Positions 8,145 to 17,423 of a stretch of 64,000 bases of DNA are shown here, piece after piece. Source of the stretch: Lachnospiraceae bacterium. Lineage in GTDB: Bacteria; Bacillota; Clostridia; Lachnospirales; Lachnospiraceae. Position numbers and translations under genes: made by a program. Under the pieces are notes generated by a model, which saw only the letters and a program-made list of their open reading frames with translations, was not told the DNA's origin and did no database searches. The DNA lies in the NCBI GenBank assembly GCA_024696005.1, contig JAILHF010000056.1, positions 1 through 64,000 of the forward strand. The letters run 5' to 3'. Every line of letters starts with the position of its first letter. Positions within the stretch are counted from its first letter, which is position 1.

Positions 8145-9569
8145 ATGAGCGAGCAAAACACAAAAACGGAAAAGAAACGGAACGGCGCACTGCTCCATCC
8201 CATGCTGCTCCTCGTGATCATCGTCGTGCTCTCCGCACTGGCTTCCTATGTGGTGCCGGCCGGGCAATACGAGCGCGTCATGGATGAAGAGATCGGCCGC
8301 GAGATCGTCGATCCCACCTCCTTCACCTACCTTGAGCGCACGCCCGTCAGCGTCTTTGACCTGCTGCAATCCCTGACGCAGGGCCTGCAGGAAGGTGCCG
8401 ACGTGATCTTCTTTCTGCTGATCATCGGCGGGATGTTTTCCATCCTGAACGGTACCGGCGCGCTGAACGTGGGCATGGCCAACCTGCTGCGCCTCCTGAA
8501 GGGAAAAGAATGGATGATCATCCCGATCTTCATGATACTCTTCGGCTGCGGCTCCACCTTCTGCGGAAACTTCGAGGAATTCCTGGTCTTTGTACCGCTG
8601 ATCGTCGCCTGCTGCATCACTTCGGGCTTTGATTCGCTCACGGCCGTGGGCATCATCTTCCTGGCAGCCACGGCAGGTTATGGCGCCAGCATCACCAATA
8701 CCTTCACCGTGGGCGTAGCCCAGCAGGTATGCGGTCTGCCGCAGTTTTCCGGCATGGAGCTGCGCATCGCCCTCTTCGCCGCGCTGGAGATCTCCGCGAT
8801 CCTCTTTCTGCTGCGCTATGTGCGTTTCATCCGAAAGAACCCCAGACTGTCCGGCTCCTACAGCCAGGACCAGGTCTATAACCAGGACAAGAAACTCAAT
8901 CTGGAAAAGATACCGCCTTTTACGCCCAGACAGACCCTGGTGCTCGTGGTCTTTGGGCTGGGCATCGTCGTGGCGGTGTGGGGCGTGATCGCAAAGGGCT
9001 TTTATGTGAATGAGCTTTCCGCGATCTTTCTGGCCGTCGGCATCCTGGGCGGCCTGGTGGGCGGGCTGCTTCCCGGCGAGATCTGCGAGCGTTTCGTGCG
9101 CGGCTGCCGCGACATGCTGCTGCCCGTGCTCATGATCGGCCTGGCACACGCCTGCATCATACTCCTGAACCGGTCCAATGTGCTCGATACCATATTGCAC
9201 GGCATGGCGGGGCTGCTGCGCAGCATGCCGGACGGCCTGATGCCGATCGGGATGTTACTCTTCCACGCGCTCTTTCACATCATCGTGCCTTCCGGTTCGG
9301 CGCATGCATCCATCACCATGCCCCTGATGGTATCCCTTGCCGACATGGGAGGGACCACTAGACAGACGGCCGTGCTGGCCTACCAGTTGGGCAGTTCCTT
9401 CACGAACATCCTCTCCCCCACCGGCGGAGAGATCCTTGCGGCCCTTGCGATCTGCCATGTACCCTTCGGCAAATGGCTGCGCTTCATCCTGCCGCTGATC
9501 TGCATCTGGTACATCATTTCCCTTGTCTTCCTGATCATCGCCACACAGTACGGCTACGGCCCGATGTGA
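8145..9569 (+). CDS. YfcC-family membrane transporter
   Basis: 474 residues with about 12 hydrophobic helices. The N-terminal HPMLLLVIIVVLSALASYVVPAGQYER region is typical of the YfcC/DcuC-like group of carboxylate and amino-acid carriers. GCGSTFCGNFEEF and the conserved loop TFTVGVAQQVCGLPQFSGMELR in the first half are also family features, as is PSGSAHASITMPL in the second half. It begins 3 bp after the HD-GYP sensor gene with a GAGGAATAAGAC leader, so it is cotranscribed and perhaps coupled. Substrate is not certain; members are proposed to carry basic amino acids or short-chain carboxylates. Confidence 0.85.
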   Translation: MSEQNTKTEKKRNGALLHPMLLLVIIVVLSALASYVVPAGQYERVMDEEIGREIVDPTSFTYLERTPVSVFDLLQSLTQGLQEGADVIFFLLIIGGMFSILNGTGALNVGMANLLRLLKGKEWMIIPIFMILFGCGSTFCGNFEEFLVFVPLIVACCITSGFDSLTAVGIIFLAATAGYGASITNTFTVGVAQQVCGLPQFSGMELRIALFAALEISAILFLLRYVRFIRKNPRLSGSYSQDQVYNQDKKLNLEKIPPFTPRQTLVLVVFGLGIVVAVWGVIAKGFYVNELSAIFLAVGILGGLVGGLLPGEICERFVRGCRDMLLPVLMIGLAHACIILLNRSNVLDTILHGMAGLLRSMPDGLMPIGMLLFHALFHIIVPSGSAHASITMPLMVSLADMGGTTRQTAVLAYQLGSSFTNILSPTGGEILAALAICHVPFGKWLRFILPLICIWYIISLVFLIIATQYGYGPM

Positions 9570-9570
9570 G

Positions 9571-9585
9571 CAGCCGGGAGCGTTC
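9571..9585 (+). repeat. Partial copy of a dispersed hairpin element
   Basis: The AGCCGGGAGCGTT stretch directly after the transporter stop matches the core of the repeats at 17177-17291 and 30883-30930. Only this part is shared, so it may be a decayed copy or coincidence in GC-rich intergenic sequence. Confidence 0.3.
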
Positions 9586-9666
9586 CCGCCGGACGCAGTG
9601 CCGGGTGCTGTAACCGGCCCGCCGGACGGCGTGCCGCGTTCTTTTTCGCCGCCACGGCAACATAAA

Positions 9667-9696
9667 AAAACAGCGCCCGCGATGCGGACGCTGTTT
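9667..9696. terminator. Bidirectional terminator between transporter and chemoreceptor genes
   Basis: AAACAGCG-CCCGC-gat-GCGGA-CGCTGTTT forms a long stem, with an A-run on one side and a T-run on the other, so it can end both converging transcripts. It lies about 100 bp after the plus-strand transporter and 15 bp after the stop of the minus-strand chemoreceptor gene. Confidence 0.85.
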
Positions 9697-9711
9697 TGCT
9701 TTCTGCGGTTC

Positions 9712-11421
9712 TTACAGCTTGAAGTAGCTGATGGAATCTGCCAGCTCTGTGGACAGGTTCTGCAGCTTCCCTGCTGCTTCGCTGATGATCGTGAAGGTCG
9801 CATTCAGCTCTTCCATGGAAGCGTTGGTCTCTTCGGTGGAAGCAGCGTTCTCTTCGCTGATCGCTGACAGGTCGCTGATGATCTCCATCAGGCCGTTCTT
9901 TGCGTCGTTCAGGGAAGCGATCCTCTGGGTGATGTGTGCGGAAGTATTCTTCACGCTTGCCACGTTCTCGTTCATCGTTACCATGTTGGAACGGGTGGAA
10001 TCCAGTTGCGTGGCCTGTACGCCGAAGCTTTCGTTCAGCTTTTCCAGAACGCTTACGGAAGAAGCGGAATCTGCCAGCAGACGCTCAACGATGCTCTTGA
10101 TCTTGTCTGCGCTCTCGCTGGACTGGTCAGCCAGCTGACGGATCTCGTCTGCCACAACGGCGAAGCCGCGCCCCGCGTCACCGGCACGTGCTGCCTCGAT
10201 AGACGCGTTCAGCGACAGCAGATTGGTCTGGGTTGCGATATCCGTGATCGCCTGCGTGAACTCGGAAATGGTCTTTGCAGAATCGTTGGTGGAATTGATC
10301 GTGTCACCGATCTCCTTCACCGAAACCGTAACCTCTTCGCTCTGGCGGATCAGCTTCTCCAGTGCATCCATAGCCTTGTCGCAGGCATCCTTCATCTCTT
10401 CCGCATAACGATCCATCTCGGTCACATCCGAGGTGATGTTCTCGATGTTCTTGCCGATGTCGTCGGTATCACTGACTGCACTTTCAACGCTCTCGGCCTG
10501 TGCCACCGCACCCTTGCTGATCTCGGTAACGGCATCGGTAACCTGGTCGCTGGCCTGGGAAGCCTGTGCCGCGGAATCCGCAAGATCGGAACTCTGGGTG
10601 TCAAGCTCTCTCGATGCAGCCTGGGAACGGGAAATGACTTCGTTCAGCTTTCCGGTAAGATTCTCCACACCTTCTCCGATGATGCCCAACTCGTCCTTGC
10701 GCCGGACGAGATCCTGGTCCACCTTCACGGACAGATCGCCGCTTGCCAGCGTATCCACGTTATCCGCGATCTCTTTCATCATCCTGGAATACTTCTGGCT
10801 CAGGATCAGACCGAGTACCACAAAACCGATGGTGATCAGAACCGCGATGACGATCAGCACCATGATCGCGCTGTTCATCCGGGAATCGATGTCCTCGGAA
10901 ACACGGCCCGCAAAGAAGCAGCCCACGTACTTGCCGTTCTGGTTCTCGGGCGTGTAATATACGTAATAGTTCTTTCCGTTGATCTTGGTCTTGAAGTCCG
11001 CAAAAGGCTTTCCGCTCTTCACTGCGTTATAAGCCGCATCGCCGATGTCCTTGCCCTTCATTCCCTCGATGGTGGTGACGGCACGGGTCTTGTCCATGAT
11101 GATGGTATAGTCCAGACCGGTATTGTCCTTGACTTCCTTCAGCATGCCTTCGATGTTCTCGGTATCGTTTTCCAGATCCCAGTCACCCTTCCACAGCCTG
11201 CCGTCCTCCATATGCCAGTCACCTTCGTACAGGTTATCCAGCGTATGCTGCAGTTCCAGGCAGGCAACCTTCAGTTCCTCCTCACCCATGCTGTGGTAAG
11301 AGGTACGCAGCTGCGTATAAGCTATGATGCAGAGCACCAGAGCCAGCGCCACAATACCTACCACTGCGATCGTCACGATGTGACCGATCAGATGTTTCTT
11401 TCTTACAGTATTGTTACCCAT
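9712..11421 (-). CDS. Methyl-accepting chemotaxis protein
   Basis: 569 residues. Membrane helix 1 (about 12-34), an extracytoplasmic single-Cache-like domain (about 35-180), membrane helix 2 (about 184-206), a HAMP domain (about 207-260) and a cytoplasmic signalling coiled coil follow in order. The hairpin tip holds [20 protein letters not shown] and the [15 protein letters not shown] sequence that contacts CheA/CheW, as in all receptors of the family. No ligand can be inferred. No other chemotaxis or flagellar gene is in the window, so this is a stand-alone receptor gene with its own promoter (11472-11500). Confidence 0.93.
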   Translation of the reverse strand: MGNNTVRKKHLIGHIVTIAVVGIVALALVLCIIAYTQLRTSYHSMGEEELKVACLELQHTLDNLYEGDWHMEDGRLWKGDWDLENDTENIEGMLKEVKDNTGLDYTIIMDKTRAVTTIEGMKGKDIGDAAYNAVKSGKPFADFKTKINGKNYYVYYTPENQNGKYVGCFFAGRVSEDIDSRMNSAIMVLIVIAVLITIGFVVLGLILSQKYSRMMKEIADNVDTLASGDLSVKVDQDLVRRKDELGIIGEGVENLTGKLNEVISRSQAASRELDTQSSDLADSAAQASQASDQVTDAVTEISKGAVAQAESVESAVSDTDDIGKNIENITSDVTEMDRYAEEMKDACDKAMDALEKLIRQSEEVTVSVKEIGDTINSTNDSAKTISEFTQAITDIATQTNLLSLNASIEAARAGDAGRGFAVVADEIRQLADQSSESADKIKSIVERLLADSASSVSVLEKLNESFGVQATQLDSTRSNMVTMNENVASVKNTSAHITQRIASLNDAKNGLMEIISDLSAISEENAASTEETNASMEELNATFTIISEAAGKLQNLSTELADSISYFKL

Positions 11422-11471
11422 CTCCTTACCCTCACTTCCTGTTATTTTGCCAAGCTACAAGCAATGAATTT

Positions 11472-11500
11472 ATTATATACGCAATAAGGCTTTATAGCAA
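11472..11500 (-). promoter_or_regulatory. Sigma-A promoter of the chemoreceptor gene
   Basis: Read on the minus strand, TTGCTA is followed after 17 bp by a perfect TATAAT, about 50 bp upstream of the start codon at 11421. It does not resemble the sigma-28 motif often used for chemotaxis genes. Confidence 0.7.
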
Positions 11501-11648
11501 GCATTTTTAGTAAAGTAAGCCTAAGAAATCTTGTTTTATGCCGTCCATTTCAACATATTGCACAAAAAACGACTCACGGATGCAAAATAACATCCTTATG
11601 TCCTCCAAAATATATGCGCCATCCCTACTACACTTTTCTGTACAAATA

Positions 11649-11657
11649 TGTTATAAT
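11649..11657 (+). promoter_or_regulatory. Extended -10 promoter of the small membrane protein gene
   Basis: TGT-TATAAT is an extended -10 box 62 bp before the start codon at 11720; no strong -35 is present. The 298-bp gap 11422-11719 otherwise holds the divergent chemoreceptor promoter and nothing else recognisable. Confidence 0.55.
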
Positions 11658-11719
11658 ACACGTGGATTTATCCTTTCGCCGGCAGTCATATCCGGCCGAA
11701 AACGAAAGGGGGGGCTGAA

Positions 11720-12352
11720 ATGAACATCAAAACCTTAGTGACCATCATCTTCACTACCCTTGGTGTGGTACTGGCCGCAATGGCCGGGCATGACCTGTTT
11801 CTTCCCGATCTGGATCCCTGGCTCGCCGGGATCAAAGGCACCAGCCTGACCATCACCTTTGCGGCCGGCGTGGCCTGCATCGTACTGGTCCTTGCCATCC
11901 ATGTCGTAACGGGTCTGAACACGCACTTATATGCAGTCAAGGGCAAACCGAAAAAAGAAAAACGGGAATACTACGGTCCCGGCGCGGATTCCTTCAACGG
12001 CGCTTACGGCGATCGTGACGGCGGCGGAGCCGATGTGCAGAGCATGGTAAGAGGAGCATTCGCGACGCAGGCTCCTCCGGCCGAGATGCAGACGCCCATC
12101 CAGCAGCCGGTATCCTACGAGACCACGCCCATCCCGGTGGTGGTCCCCCAGCGTACCAACGACGCGGTCGACCCCCTGGCCTTTGTGCAGTCGGGCGAGA
12201 CCCCTGCCGGCGCGGCAGCCAGTGCCAATCCTCTCTACGGCGGCATCGTCGAGAAGAAAGCCACGACCAATGTATCCAATTATCCCGGACAGTCCGGAAA
12301 CGTGAACTACGATCCGGCATACGGCGGGGGCACGCCCCAGAAAAGGACCTGA
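11720..12352 (+). CDS. Small two-helix membrane protein with disordered tail, unknown function
   Basis: 210 residues. Two hydrophobic helices (about 5-25 and 42-63) precede a charged KGKPKKEKR stretch, so the long C-terminal part is probably cytoplasmic. That tail (about 80-210) is rich in Gly, Pro, Gln, Ala and Tyr and looks unstructured. I recognise no domain. A GAAAGGGGGGG ribosome binding site and an extended -10 promoter support expression. It is monocistronic, converging on the Wzt gene, and has no obvious partner. Confidence 0.7.
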   Translation: MNIKTLVTIIFTTLGVVLAAMAGHDLFLPDLDPWLAGIKGTSLTITFAAGVACIVLVLAIHVVTGLNTHLYAVKGKPKKEKREYYGPGADSFNGAYGDRDGGGADVQSMVRGAFATQAPPAEMQTPIQQPVSYETTPIPVVVPQRTNDAVDPLAFVQSGETPAGAAASANPLYGGIVEKKATTNVSNYPGQSGNVNYDPAYGGGTPQKRT

Positions 12353-12361
12353 GCCGGGCAC

Positions 12362-12387
12362 AAAAAACCTCCGGCCGCGGCCGGAGG
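12362..12387 (-). terminator. Terminator of the polysaccharide export operon
   Basis: CCTCCGGCCG-CGGCCGGAGG is a perfect 20-bp palindrome, followed on the minus strand by six T's (A's at 12362-12367). It lies 22 bp past the Wzt stop codon and closes the rml/Wzm/Wzt unit. Confidence 0.88.
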
Positions 12388-12408
12388 ATGAAAGAAGCAG
12401 CCTGATGC

Positions 12409-13644
12409 TCAAAGCTCCCTGATCGTGATCCTGGAATTCATATCGTAAAACCCCACGGTGTTCTTGTCACTGATCACCGTGACGTGCAGGGCATCATACA
12501 GACGGTGATAGACCGTAAAGTCCTCTCCTTCATAGCCGGTCAGGCCGAAGGAGAGGAGATATTCACCGCCCTGCAGATCCACGGCCTGCGTAAAGCAGAT
12601 CTCTTTCTTTTCCCCCGCCTTGCAGGCATCCAGAAAAGCTTTTTCGAACATGGTATTGGTACCGGTGATCTCGGTGCCTTTTACGTCTTTGAAGGAAAAC
12701 GCAAAGATCGGTGCCGGCACGTATTCGAGTATCTCCACGGACATGTGGATCGTGCATTCCGCCCCCTTGATCAGAGCGTTTGTACGCGTGCCTTTCGCGT
12801 CGGTGACCCACACTTCCCGTATCTTCGCCTTGCCGCTTCCGTATTCGAGCAGTTCGGGATCGCCTTCCATCGGTGACGGTTCCCGCTTCAGTATGCTCTC
12901 ATCCGCATCGTACTGGCCCACAAGCACCTGCTTGTAAACGTCGAGCATTTCCTTGGGCGCGCCTTCCCCGAGCTTGTGCCCCTTCTCCAGAAGGATCACG
13001 CGGTCGCAGTATTTCGCGATGCTGCTCATGTCGTGGCTCACGAAAAGGATCGTGCGGCCCTGGGCCTTGAACTCCTCGAACTTGCGGTAGCATTTTGCCT
13101 GGAAGAACACGTCACCCACCGAGAGCGCCTCATCCACGATCAGGATCTCGGGGTCGATGTTGATGGCCAGCGCAAAAGCCAGGCGCACGAACATGCCCGA
13201 GGAATAGGTCTTTACCGGCTGGTAGACAAAGTCGCCGATCTCGGCAAAGCGCAGGATGTCGTCCAGGCGCTCGTCGATCTCCTTTTTGGAAAAGCCGATC
13301 ATGGTCCCGTTCAGGTAGATGTTCTCGATGCCGGTATACTCGTAATTGAAGCCGGCTCCCAGCTCCAGCAGCGCCGATATCCTTCCGTCCACTTCCACGC
13401 TGCCTTCTGTGGGCGAGAGCACACCGGTGATGATCTTGAGGATCGTGGATTTGCCAGAGCCGTTGGTCCCGATCAGGCCCACGGTCTCGCCTTTTTTCAC
13501 TTCAAAGCTCACCCCGTCCAGGGCGCGGTGATCCTTGTGCCTGGGATGGCGGGTCAGATGCAGCGCCTCCCGCAGGCGGTCGGAATTCTTTTCATAAAGA
13601 TGATATACTTTGCTCAGATCTTTGACACGTATGACACTGTCCAT
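12409..13644 (-). CDS. wzt: Wzt-type polysaccharide ABC exporter ATPase
   Basis: 411 residues, longer than a plain ATPase. Residues 1-250 hold Walker A GTNGSGKST (59-67), the YSSGMFVRLAFA signature region and Walker B LIVDEALSVGD. The form is that of the polysaccharide/teichoic-acid exporters (TagH, RfbE, Wzt). The extra C-terminal domain (about 265-411) is a beta-sandwich of the Wzt_C type, which in O-antigen exporters binds the modified non-reducing end of the glycan. With the permease 9 bp upstream it would export the finished lipid-linked rhamnan-type polymer. Confidence 0.9.
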   Translation of the reverse strand: MDSVIRVKDLSKVYHLYEKNSDRLREALHLTRHPRHKDHRALDGVSFEVKKGETVGLIGTNGSGKSTILKIITGVLSPTEGSVEVDGRISALLELGAGFNYEYTGIENIYLNGTMIGFSKKEIDERLDDILRFAEIGDFVYQPVKTYSSGMFVRLAFALAINIDPEILIVDEALSVGDVFFQAKCYRKFEEFKAQGRTILFVSHDMSSIAKYCDRVILLEKGHKLGEGAPKEMLDVYKQVLVGQYDADESILKREPSPMEGDPELLEYGSGKAKIREVWVTDAKGTRTNALIKGAECTIHMSVEILEYVPAPIFAFSFKDVKGTEITGTNTMFEKAFLDACKAGEKKEICFTQAVDLQGGEYLLSFGLTGYEGEDFTVYHRLYDALHVTVISDKNTVGFYDMNSRITIREL

Positions 13645-13653
13645 TTTTTTACC

Positions 13654-14451
13654 CTATAAAACATCCGCAAGATGCGGCTTCAAGCGCTTATAGATCAGGC
13701 GCCCCAGCAGAAAGACGACCAGGCTGACGCCCCAGAAATACAAGCTCATCGGTACATCCTGCCAGAACCAGCGCTTGTCGAACAGCGCCTCGCGGTAGCC
13801 GTTCACGACATAGTATACCGGGTTCAGTTTGAGGATGAAACGCACGGGAACCCATTTTCCCTTGATGAAGGAAAGGTCCCAGAGGATCGGCGTCGCCCAC
13901 ATCCCGATCTGCAGCAGGATGTTAAAGATCTGCGTCAGATCACGGAAGAACACGACCACCGAGGAAGTGATATAGCTCAGCCCCAGCACGAAGAAAAAGA
14001 GACAGAGACTGTAGTACGGCAGCTGCAGCAGATACAGGTCCGGCTTCTGTCCGTACAGGAAATACATCAAAAGCAATACCAGAAGGAAAAAGACGTGAAC
14101 GAAGCTCGACGCGATCAGCTTTACCAAAGGGAGCACGCGGATCTCGAAGACGACCTTCTTAACAAGATAATGATACTGCAAAAAGGCCTGCATCCCCTGC
14201 ATGACCATCTCGTTGAAATAGAACCAGGGAACCAGCCCCGCCGTGAGCCAGAGCACATACGGCGCATCGATCCCGCTGGCAAGGCGCTGCGAGCGGTTGT
14301 CGAAGATCACCTCAAACACAAAATAGTACAGCACCACCGTTACCACGGGCTGCACCAATGCCCAGACAAAACCGAGATAGGAGCCGGAATAACGCGCCTT
14401 GAAATCGTTGGCCGCGAGTTTCCCGATCAGTTGCCGCTGCTTTTCGTTCAT
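13654..14451 (-). CDS. wzm: Wzm/TagG-type ABC-2 polysaccharide export permease
   Basis: 265 residues with six hydrophobic helices. The N-terminal RQLIGKLAANDFKARYSGSYLGFVWALVQPV sequence and the C-terminal NPVYYVVNGYREALF motif are typical of ABC-2 polysaccharide and teichoic-acid exporters. Its start overlaps the rmlC stop (ATGA), and the Wzt ATPase follows after 9 bp, so the three are one operon. It should translocate undecaprenyl-diphosphate-linked polymer. Confidence 0.92.
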   Translation of the reverse strand: MNEKQRQLIGKLAANDFKARYSGSYLGFVWALVQPVVTVVLYYFVFEVIFDNRSQRLASGIDAPYVLWLTAGLVPWFYFNEMVMQGMQAFLQYHYLVKKVVFEIRVLPLVKLIASSFVHVFFLLVLLLMYFLYGQKPDLYLLQLPYYSLCLFFFVLGLSYITSSVVVFFRDLTQIFNILLQIGMWATPILWDLSFIKGKWVPVRFILKLNPVYYVVNGYREALFDKRWFWQDVPMSLYFWGVSLVVFLLGRLIYKRLKPHLADVL

Positions 14452-14999
14452 TTGCGGTATTCCTTTATGCCTCCCCAGTTGCGGTCACGCTCGTTGATGT
14501 TCAGCTCCATGCCTTCATCAACGGGCCATTCGATGCCGATGTCCGGATCGTTGTAGCGCAGCCCGCCCTCGTCTCCGGGATGATAATAATCGGTGCACTT
14601 GTAGCAGAATTCCGCATAATCCGAAAGCACGAGAAAACCGTGCGCAAAACCTTCGGGGACATAGAACTGTTTGCGGTTTTCCGCGGAAAGACGCACGCCG
14701 AACCACTTTCCGAAGGTTGCGGAACCTTCGCGCAGATCCACCGCCACGTCAAACACCTCGCCGCGTACCACGCGCACGAGCTTGGCCTGCGGATGCTCGA
14801 TCTGGAAATGCAGGCCCCTGAGCACGCCGTGTGCCGAAGAGGACTGGTTATCCTGCACGAAAACGCGGTCGATGCCCGCTGCCTTGAAATCCTCGTATTG
14901 ATAAGTCTCCATGAAGTAGCCGCGCTCGTCTCCGTGAAGCTGGGGCGTGACCACCCGCAGTCCTTCGATCTCACAAGTCTCTACCGTAAGCTTTCCCAT
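14448..14999 (-). CDS. rmlC: dTDP-4-dehydrorhamnose 3,5-epimerase
   Basis: 183 residues, the usual family length, started at the ATG at 14999 behind a GGAGG site. Conserved cupin motifs are visible: GDERGYFMETY, FVQDNQSSSAHGVLRGLHFQ with the catalytic His, VFDVAVDLREGSATFGKW and PEGFAHGFLVLSD. It converts dTDP-4-keto-6-deoxyglucose to dTDP-4-keto-L-rhamnose, the third step to dTDP-L-rhamnose. rmlA and rmlB are upstream in the same cluster; the final reductase rmlD is not in the window. Confidence 0.95.
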   Translation of the reverse strand: MGKLTVETCEIEGLRVVTPQLHGDERGYFMETYQYEDFKAAGIDRVFVQDNQSSSAHGVLRGLHFQIEHPQAKLVRVVRGEVFDVAVDLREGSATFGKWFGVRLSAENRKQFYVPEGFAHGFLVLSDYAEFCYKCTDYYHPGDEGGLRYNDPDIGIEWPVDEGMELNINERDRNWGGIKEYRK

Positions 15000-15019
15000 T
15001 TGAAATGCCCCTCCTGTCT

Positions 15020-16258
15020 TTATCTTCCGTCCCAGATCAGATCCAGATCGACCCGGGTATTGATCCCGTCCACATTGCCGCCCGAGCTGTACTGCCATAT
15101 GCTGAATTTCCCCGTATACAGGGGATTGGCGCGGTATTCCGCCAGCCAGTGCACATAGTCCTGCAGTTCATCATCGACCAGATTGTTGTTGTACCACCAG
15201 CGCCCGGAATATACACCGCCCGAAAGCCCGGCGCTTTCGATGGTCTCACAGAATGCCTTCACCACATTGGTGCGCGTGTATTTGTCCAGTCCGTCCGCGC
15301 GTCCCTTTCCGCCGGCGCCCTCCACATCGATGAACACCGGATAATCCAGCCTGTAGTCGCGGCAGAGCATGACCACCATGGAGGCTTCCTCCACCGCTTC
15401 CACCTCGTTGACCGCCTGCGTGAAGAAGTATACGCCCACGGGAATGCCCGCGGCCGTGGCGCCTTCGATGTTCTGTTTGAACTTGCTGTCTTCGATCAGT
15501 CCGCCGATCGTGGATCCGCGGTAGCCGCAGCGGATGATCGCGAATTCCACGCCCGCGGCCGCCACCTTCTGCCAGTCAATGTCCTTCTGATAGGCCGACA
15601 CGTCGATCCCGAAGACCGCGTCCGTCCCTTCCCATCTGCCGGTGTGCTCGGTCGCATCCGCATCCTCGGCCGCAGCCGCGATGCGCGTATCCTCCTGCGT
15701 CACGTTCACCTCATCCTCGCTGTGGATGTAGAGCGAGATGTCCTCGATCACCGAATACTCCAGCTGGTCCTTTACCGAGATGCGCATCGGCTCGGAGGGA
15801 ACCCTGTAGCCGTCGACCGGCTTGAGCTCCGCGTAATAATCCCCTGCCTCCACATCCGGGATGTAGATCTGTCCGTCCCGGTCCAGATCCTTGAAATCCC
15901 CCAGCGGATCCACGTTCACGTAGAAGGCATGTCCTTTCACGGGGTAACCCTCGGCATCCGTCACCATGATGCGGATGTCCTTCAGCACGCTTCCCGCTTC
16001 CAGATAGAGCTGCTCGCGCGTGTCGCCGCGCTCTCCGGCCTCCGTTTCGGTCACAATGGTCTCGCTGTAGCCCGGTTCCTTGTCAAAGAAAGTCTCGTCC
16101 TTCAAAAAGGCACGGTACGGATCGTCCGTCTCCGTCTGCTCCGTCGTGACCGGGTCCGGTTTTTTCGCGGGCCGGTTGGCATACCACACCAGAAAGAGCA
16201 TGAAGAGCAGGACCGTGCTCACTCCGAAGATCGCAAGATTTCGTACCCGTTTCTCCAT
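15020..16258 (-). CDS. Membrane-anchored GH25 lysozyme (1,4-beta-N-acetylmuramidase)
   Basis: 412 residues. A short cytoplasmic tail and one membrane helix (about 9-27) tether it outside. A beta-sandwich domain (about 90-175) with D-x-D-x-D-G resembles SpaA/carboxypeptidase-regulatory folds. The GH25 domain (about 214-412) has GIDVSAYQ with Asp219 and FIDVE with Asp311 and Glu313, the catalytic residues of the family. It begins 3 bp after the rmlA stop, so it is within the rhamnose operon. A likely job is local opening of peptidoglycan during polymer export or attachment; that is inference. Confidence 0.88.
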   Translation of the reverse strand: MEKRVRNLAIFGVSTVLLFMLFLVWYANRPAKKPDPVTTEQTETDDPYRAFLKDETFFDKEPGYSETIVTETEAGERGDTREQLYLEAGSVLKDIRIMVTDAEGYPVKGHAFYVNVDPLGDFKDLDRDGQIYIPDVEAGDYYAELKPVDGYRVPSEPMRISVKDQLEYSVIEDISLYIHSEDEVNVTQEDTRIAAAAEDADATEHTGRWEGTDAVFGIDVSAYQKDIDWQKVAAAGVEFAIIRCGYRGSTIGGLIEDSKFKQNIEGATAAGIPVGVYFFTQAVNEVEAVEEASMVVMLCRDYRLDYPVFIDVEGAGGKGRADGLDKYTRTNVVKAFCETIESAGLSGGVYSGRWWYNNNLVDDELQDYVHWLAEYRANPLYTGKFSIWQYSSGGNVDGINTRVDLDLIWDGR

Positions 16259-16261
16259 GTA

Positions 16262-17131
16262 TTACAGTCCGTTCGCCACTTCCGTCAGGTACTGGCCGTA
16301 GGCCGTCTTCATCAGCGGCTTTGCCAGCGCCAAGAGCTGATCCTTCGTGATGAAACCGCGCTTGTACGCGATCTCTTCGATGCAGGAGATGTAGAGCCCC
16401 TGCCGTTTCTGGAAGGCTGCCACGAAATCGGCCGCATCCAGCAGGGCATCGTGATTTCCGGTATCCAGCCAGGCAAAGCCGCGTCCGAGTGTTTCCACAT
16501 GCAGCTCGCCCCTCTCCAGATACGCGTTGTTCACGCTGGTGATCTCGATCTCCCCGCGGGCGGAGGGTTTCACGTTCTTCGCGATCTCCACCACGCTGTT
16601 GTCGTAAAAATACAGGCCGGGCACCGCGTAATTGCTCCTGGGGTGCTCGGGTTTTTCTTCTATCGAAACGGCCATGCCGCTCTCGTCAAATTCCACCACG
16701 CCGTATTCCCTGGGGTCACGCACGTAATAACCGAAGATCGTCGCGCCCTTATCGCGCTCCGCCACCTTGCGCAGCAGGCGGGAAAAGCTCTGCCCGTAAA
16801 AGATGTTGTCGCCGAGGATCAGCGCCACGTGATCGTCCCCGATGAATTCCTCTCCGATCAGGAATGCGTCGGCCAGGCCGCGCGGCGTCTCCTGGATGGC
16901 ATAGGAAAAAGTAAGTCCAAGCTGGCTGCCGTCTCCGAACAGTTCCTTGAATACCGGCAGATCCCTGGGCGTGGAAATGATCAGGATCTCCCGTATCCCC
17001 GCCAGCATCAGGATCGAAAGGGGGTAATAGATCATCGGCTTGTCATAGACAGGCATGATCTGCTTGGACACCGCCTTCGTCAAAGGATACAGTCTGGTGC
17101 CGGAGCCGCCGGCCAATATGATACCTTTCAT
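16262..17131 (-). CDS. rmlA: Glucose-1-phosphate thymidylyltransferase
   Basis: 289 residues, the standard RmlA length. The N-terminal [22 protein letters not shown] nucleotide-binding loop, [21 protein letters not shown] and [16 protein letters not shown] are characteristic. It joins dTTP and glucose-1-phosphate to dTDP-glucose, the first committed step of the dTDP-rhamnose route. A GGAGGAGATGA site precedes the ATG. It lies 292 bp downstream of rmlB; the gap contains the hairpin repeat. Confidence 0.96.
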   Translation of the reverse strand: MKGIILAGGSGTRLYPLTKAVSKQIMPVYDKPMIYYPLSILMLAGIREILIISTPRDLPVFKELFGDGSQLGLTFSYAIQETPRGLADAFLIGEEFIGDDHVALILGDNIFYGQSFSRLLRKVAERDKGATIFGYYVRDPREYGVVEFDESGMAVSIEEKPEHPRSNYAVPGLYFYDNSVVEIAKNVKPSARGEIEITSVNNAYLERGELHVETLGRGFAWLDTGNHDALLDAADFVAAFQKRQGLYISCIEEIAYKRGFITKDQLLALAKPLMKTAYGQYLTEVANGL

Positions 17132-17161
17132 TCATCTCCTCCAAGAATATCTATACTGCTT

Positions 17162-17308
17162 TGTTCTGTCTCGCATGATCCGTCCCGGCTCGCTTTCGCT
17201 CCCGGCTCCGGATCATGACTCGACTCCACACAGTTCTCTGTTCTGTCTCGCATGATCCGTCCCGACCCGCTTTCGCTCCCGGCTCCGGATCATGACTCGA
17301 CTCCACAC
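17162..17308 (-). repeat. 77-bp tandem direct repeat, each unit with a strong hairpin
   Basis: Two nearly identical copies start at 17162 and 17239. Each has a hairpin core (17177-17214 and 17254-17291) whose ends ATGATCCG and CGGATCAT pair, with further pairing inside between GGCTCGC-like and GCTCCCGG-like blocks. On the minus strand the core begins GATCCGGAGCCGGGAGCG and ends GGGACGGATC; both blocks recur at 30887-30926. There is no T-run, so it is not a standard terminator. The intergenic region 17132-17423 holds nothing else recognisable. Confidence 0.85.
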
Positions 17309-17423
17309 CTCGACAGGACCAATAATACAGTTCCAAGCCAAATATGGCCCATAGCCACGAATCGGGGTGCTTAACTCGGCACAAACACTGCCCGAGCTGC
17401 TCCGGCACCATACTTCGGGGTAC

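Noticed and set aside
7074-9200. 708-codon open frame antisense to the HD-GYP and YfcC genes
   Set aside because: Composition is that of an antisense shadow (rich in His, Gln, Asp, no domain), while the plus strand holds two clear protein families.
15005-17218. 737-codon plus-strand open frame over the rmlA/GH25 region
   Set aside because: Antisense to a GH25 gene and rmlA with intact motifs; no ribosome binding site or family features.
17151-17411. Short open frame with repeated RSRERKRAGTDHARQ-like peptides
   Set aside because: The peptide repeat is simply translation of the 77-bp hairpin repeat; there is no start signal. Recorded as a DNA repeat.
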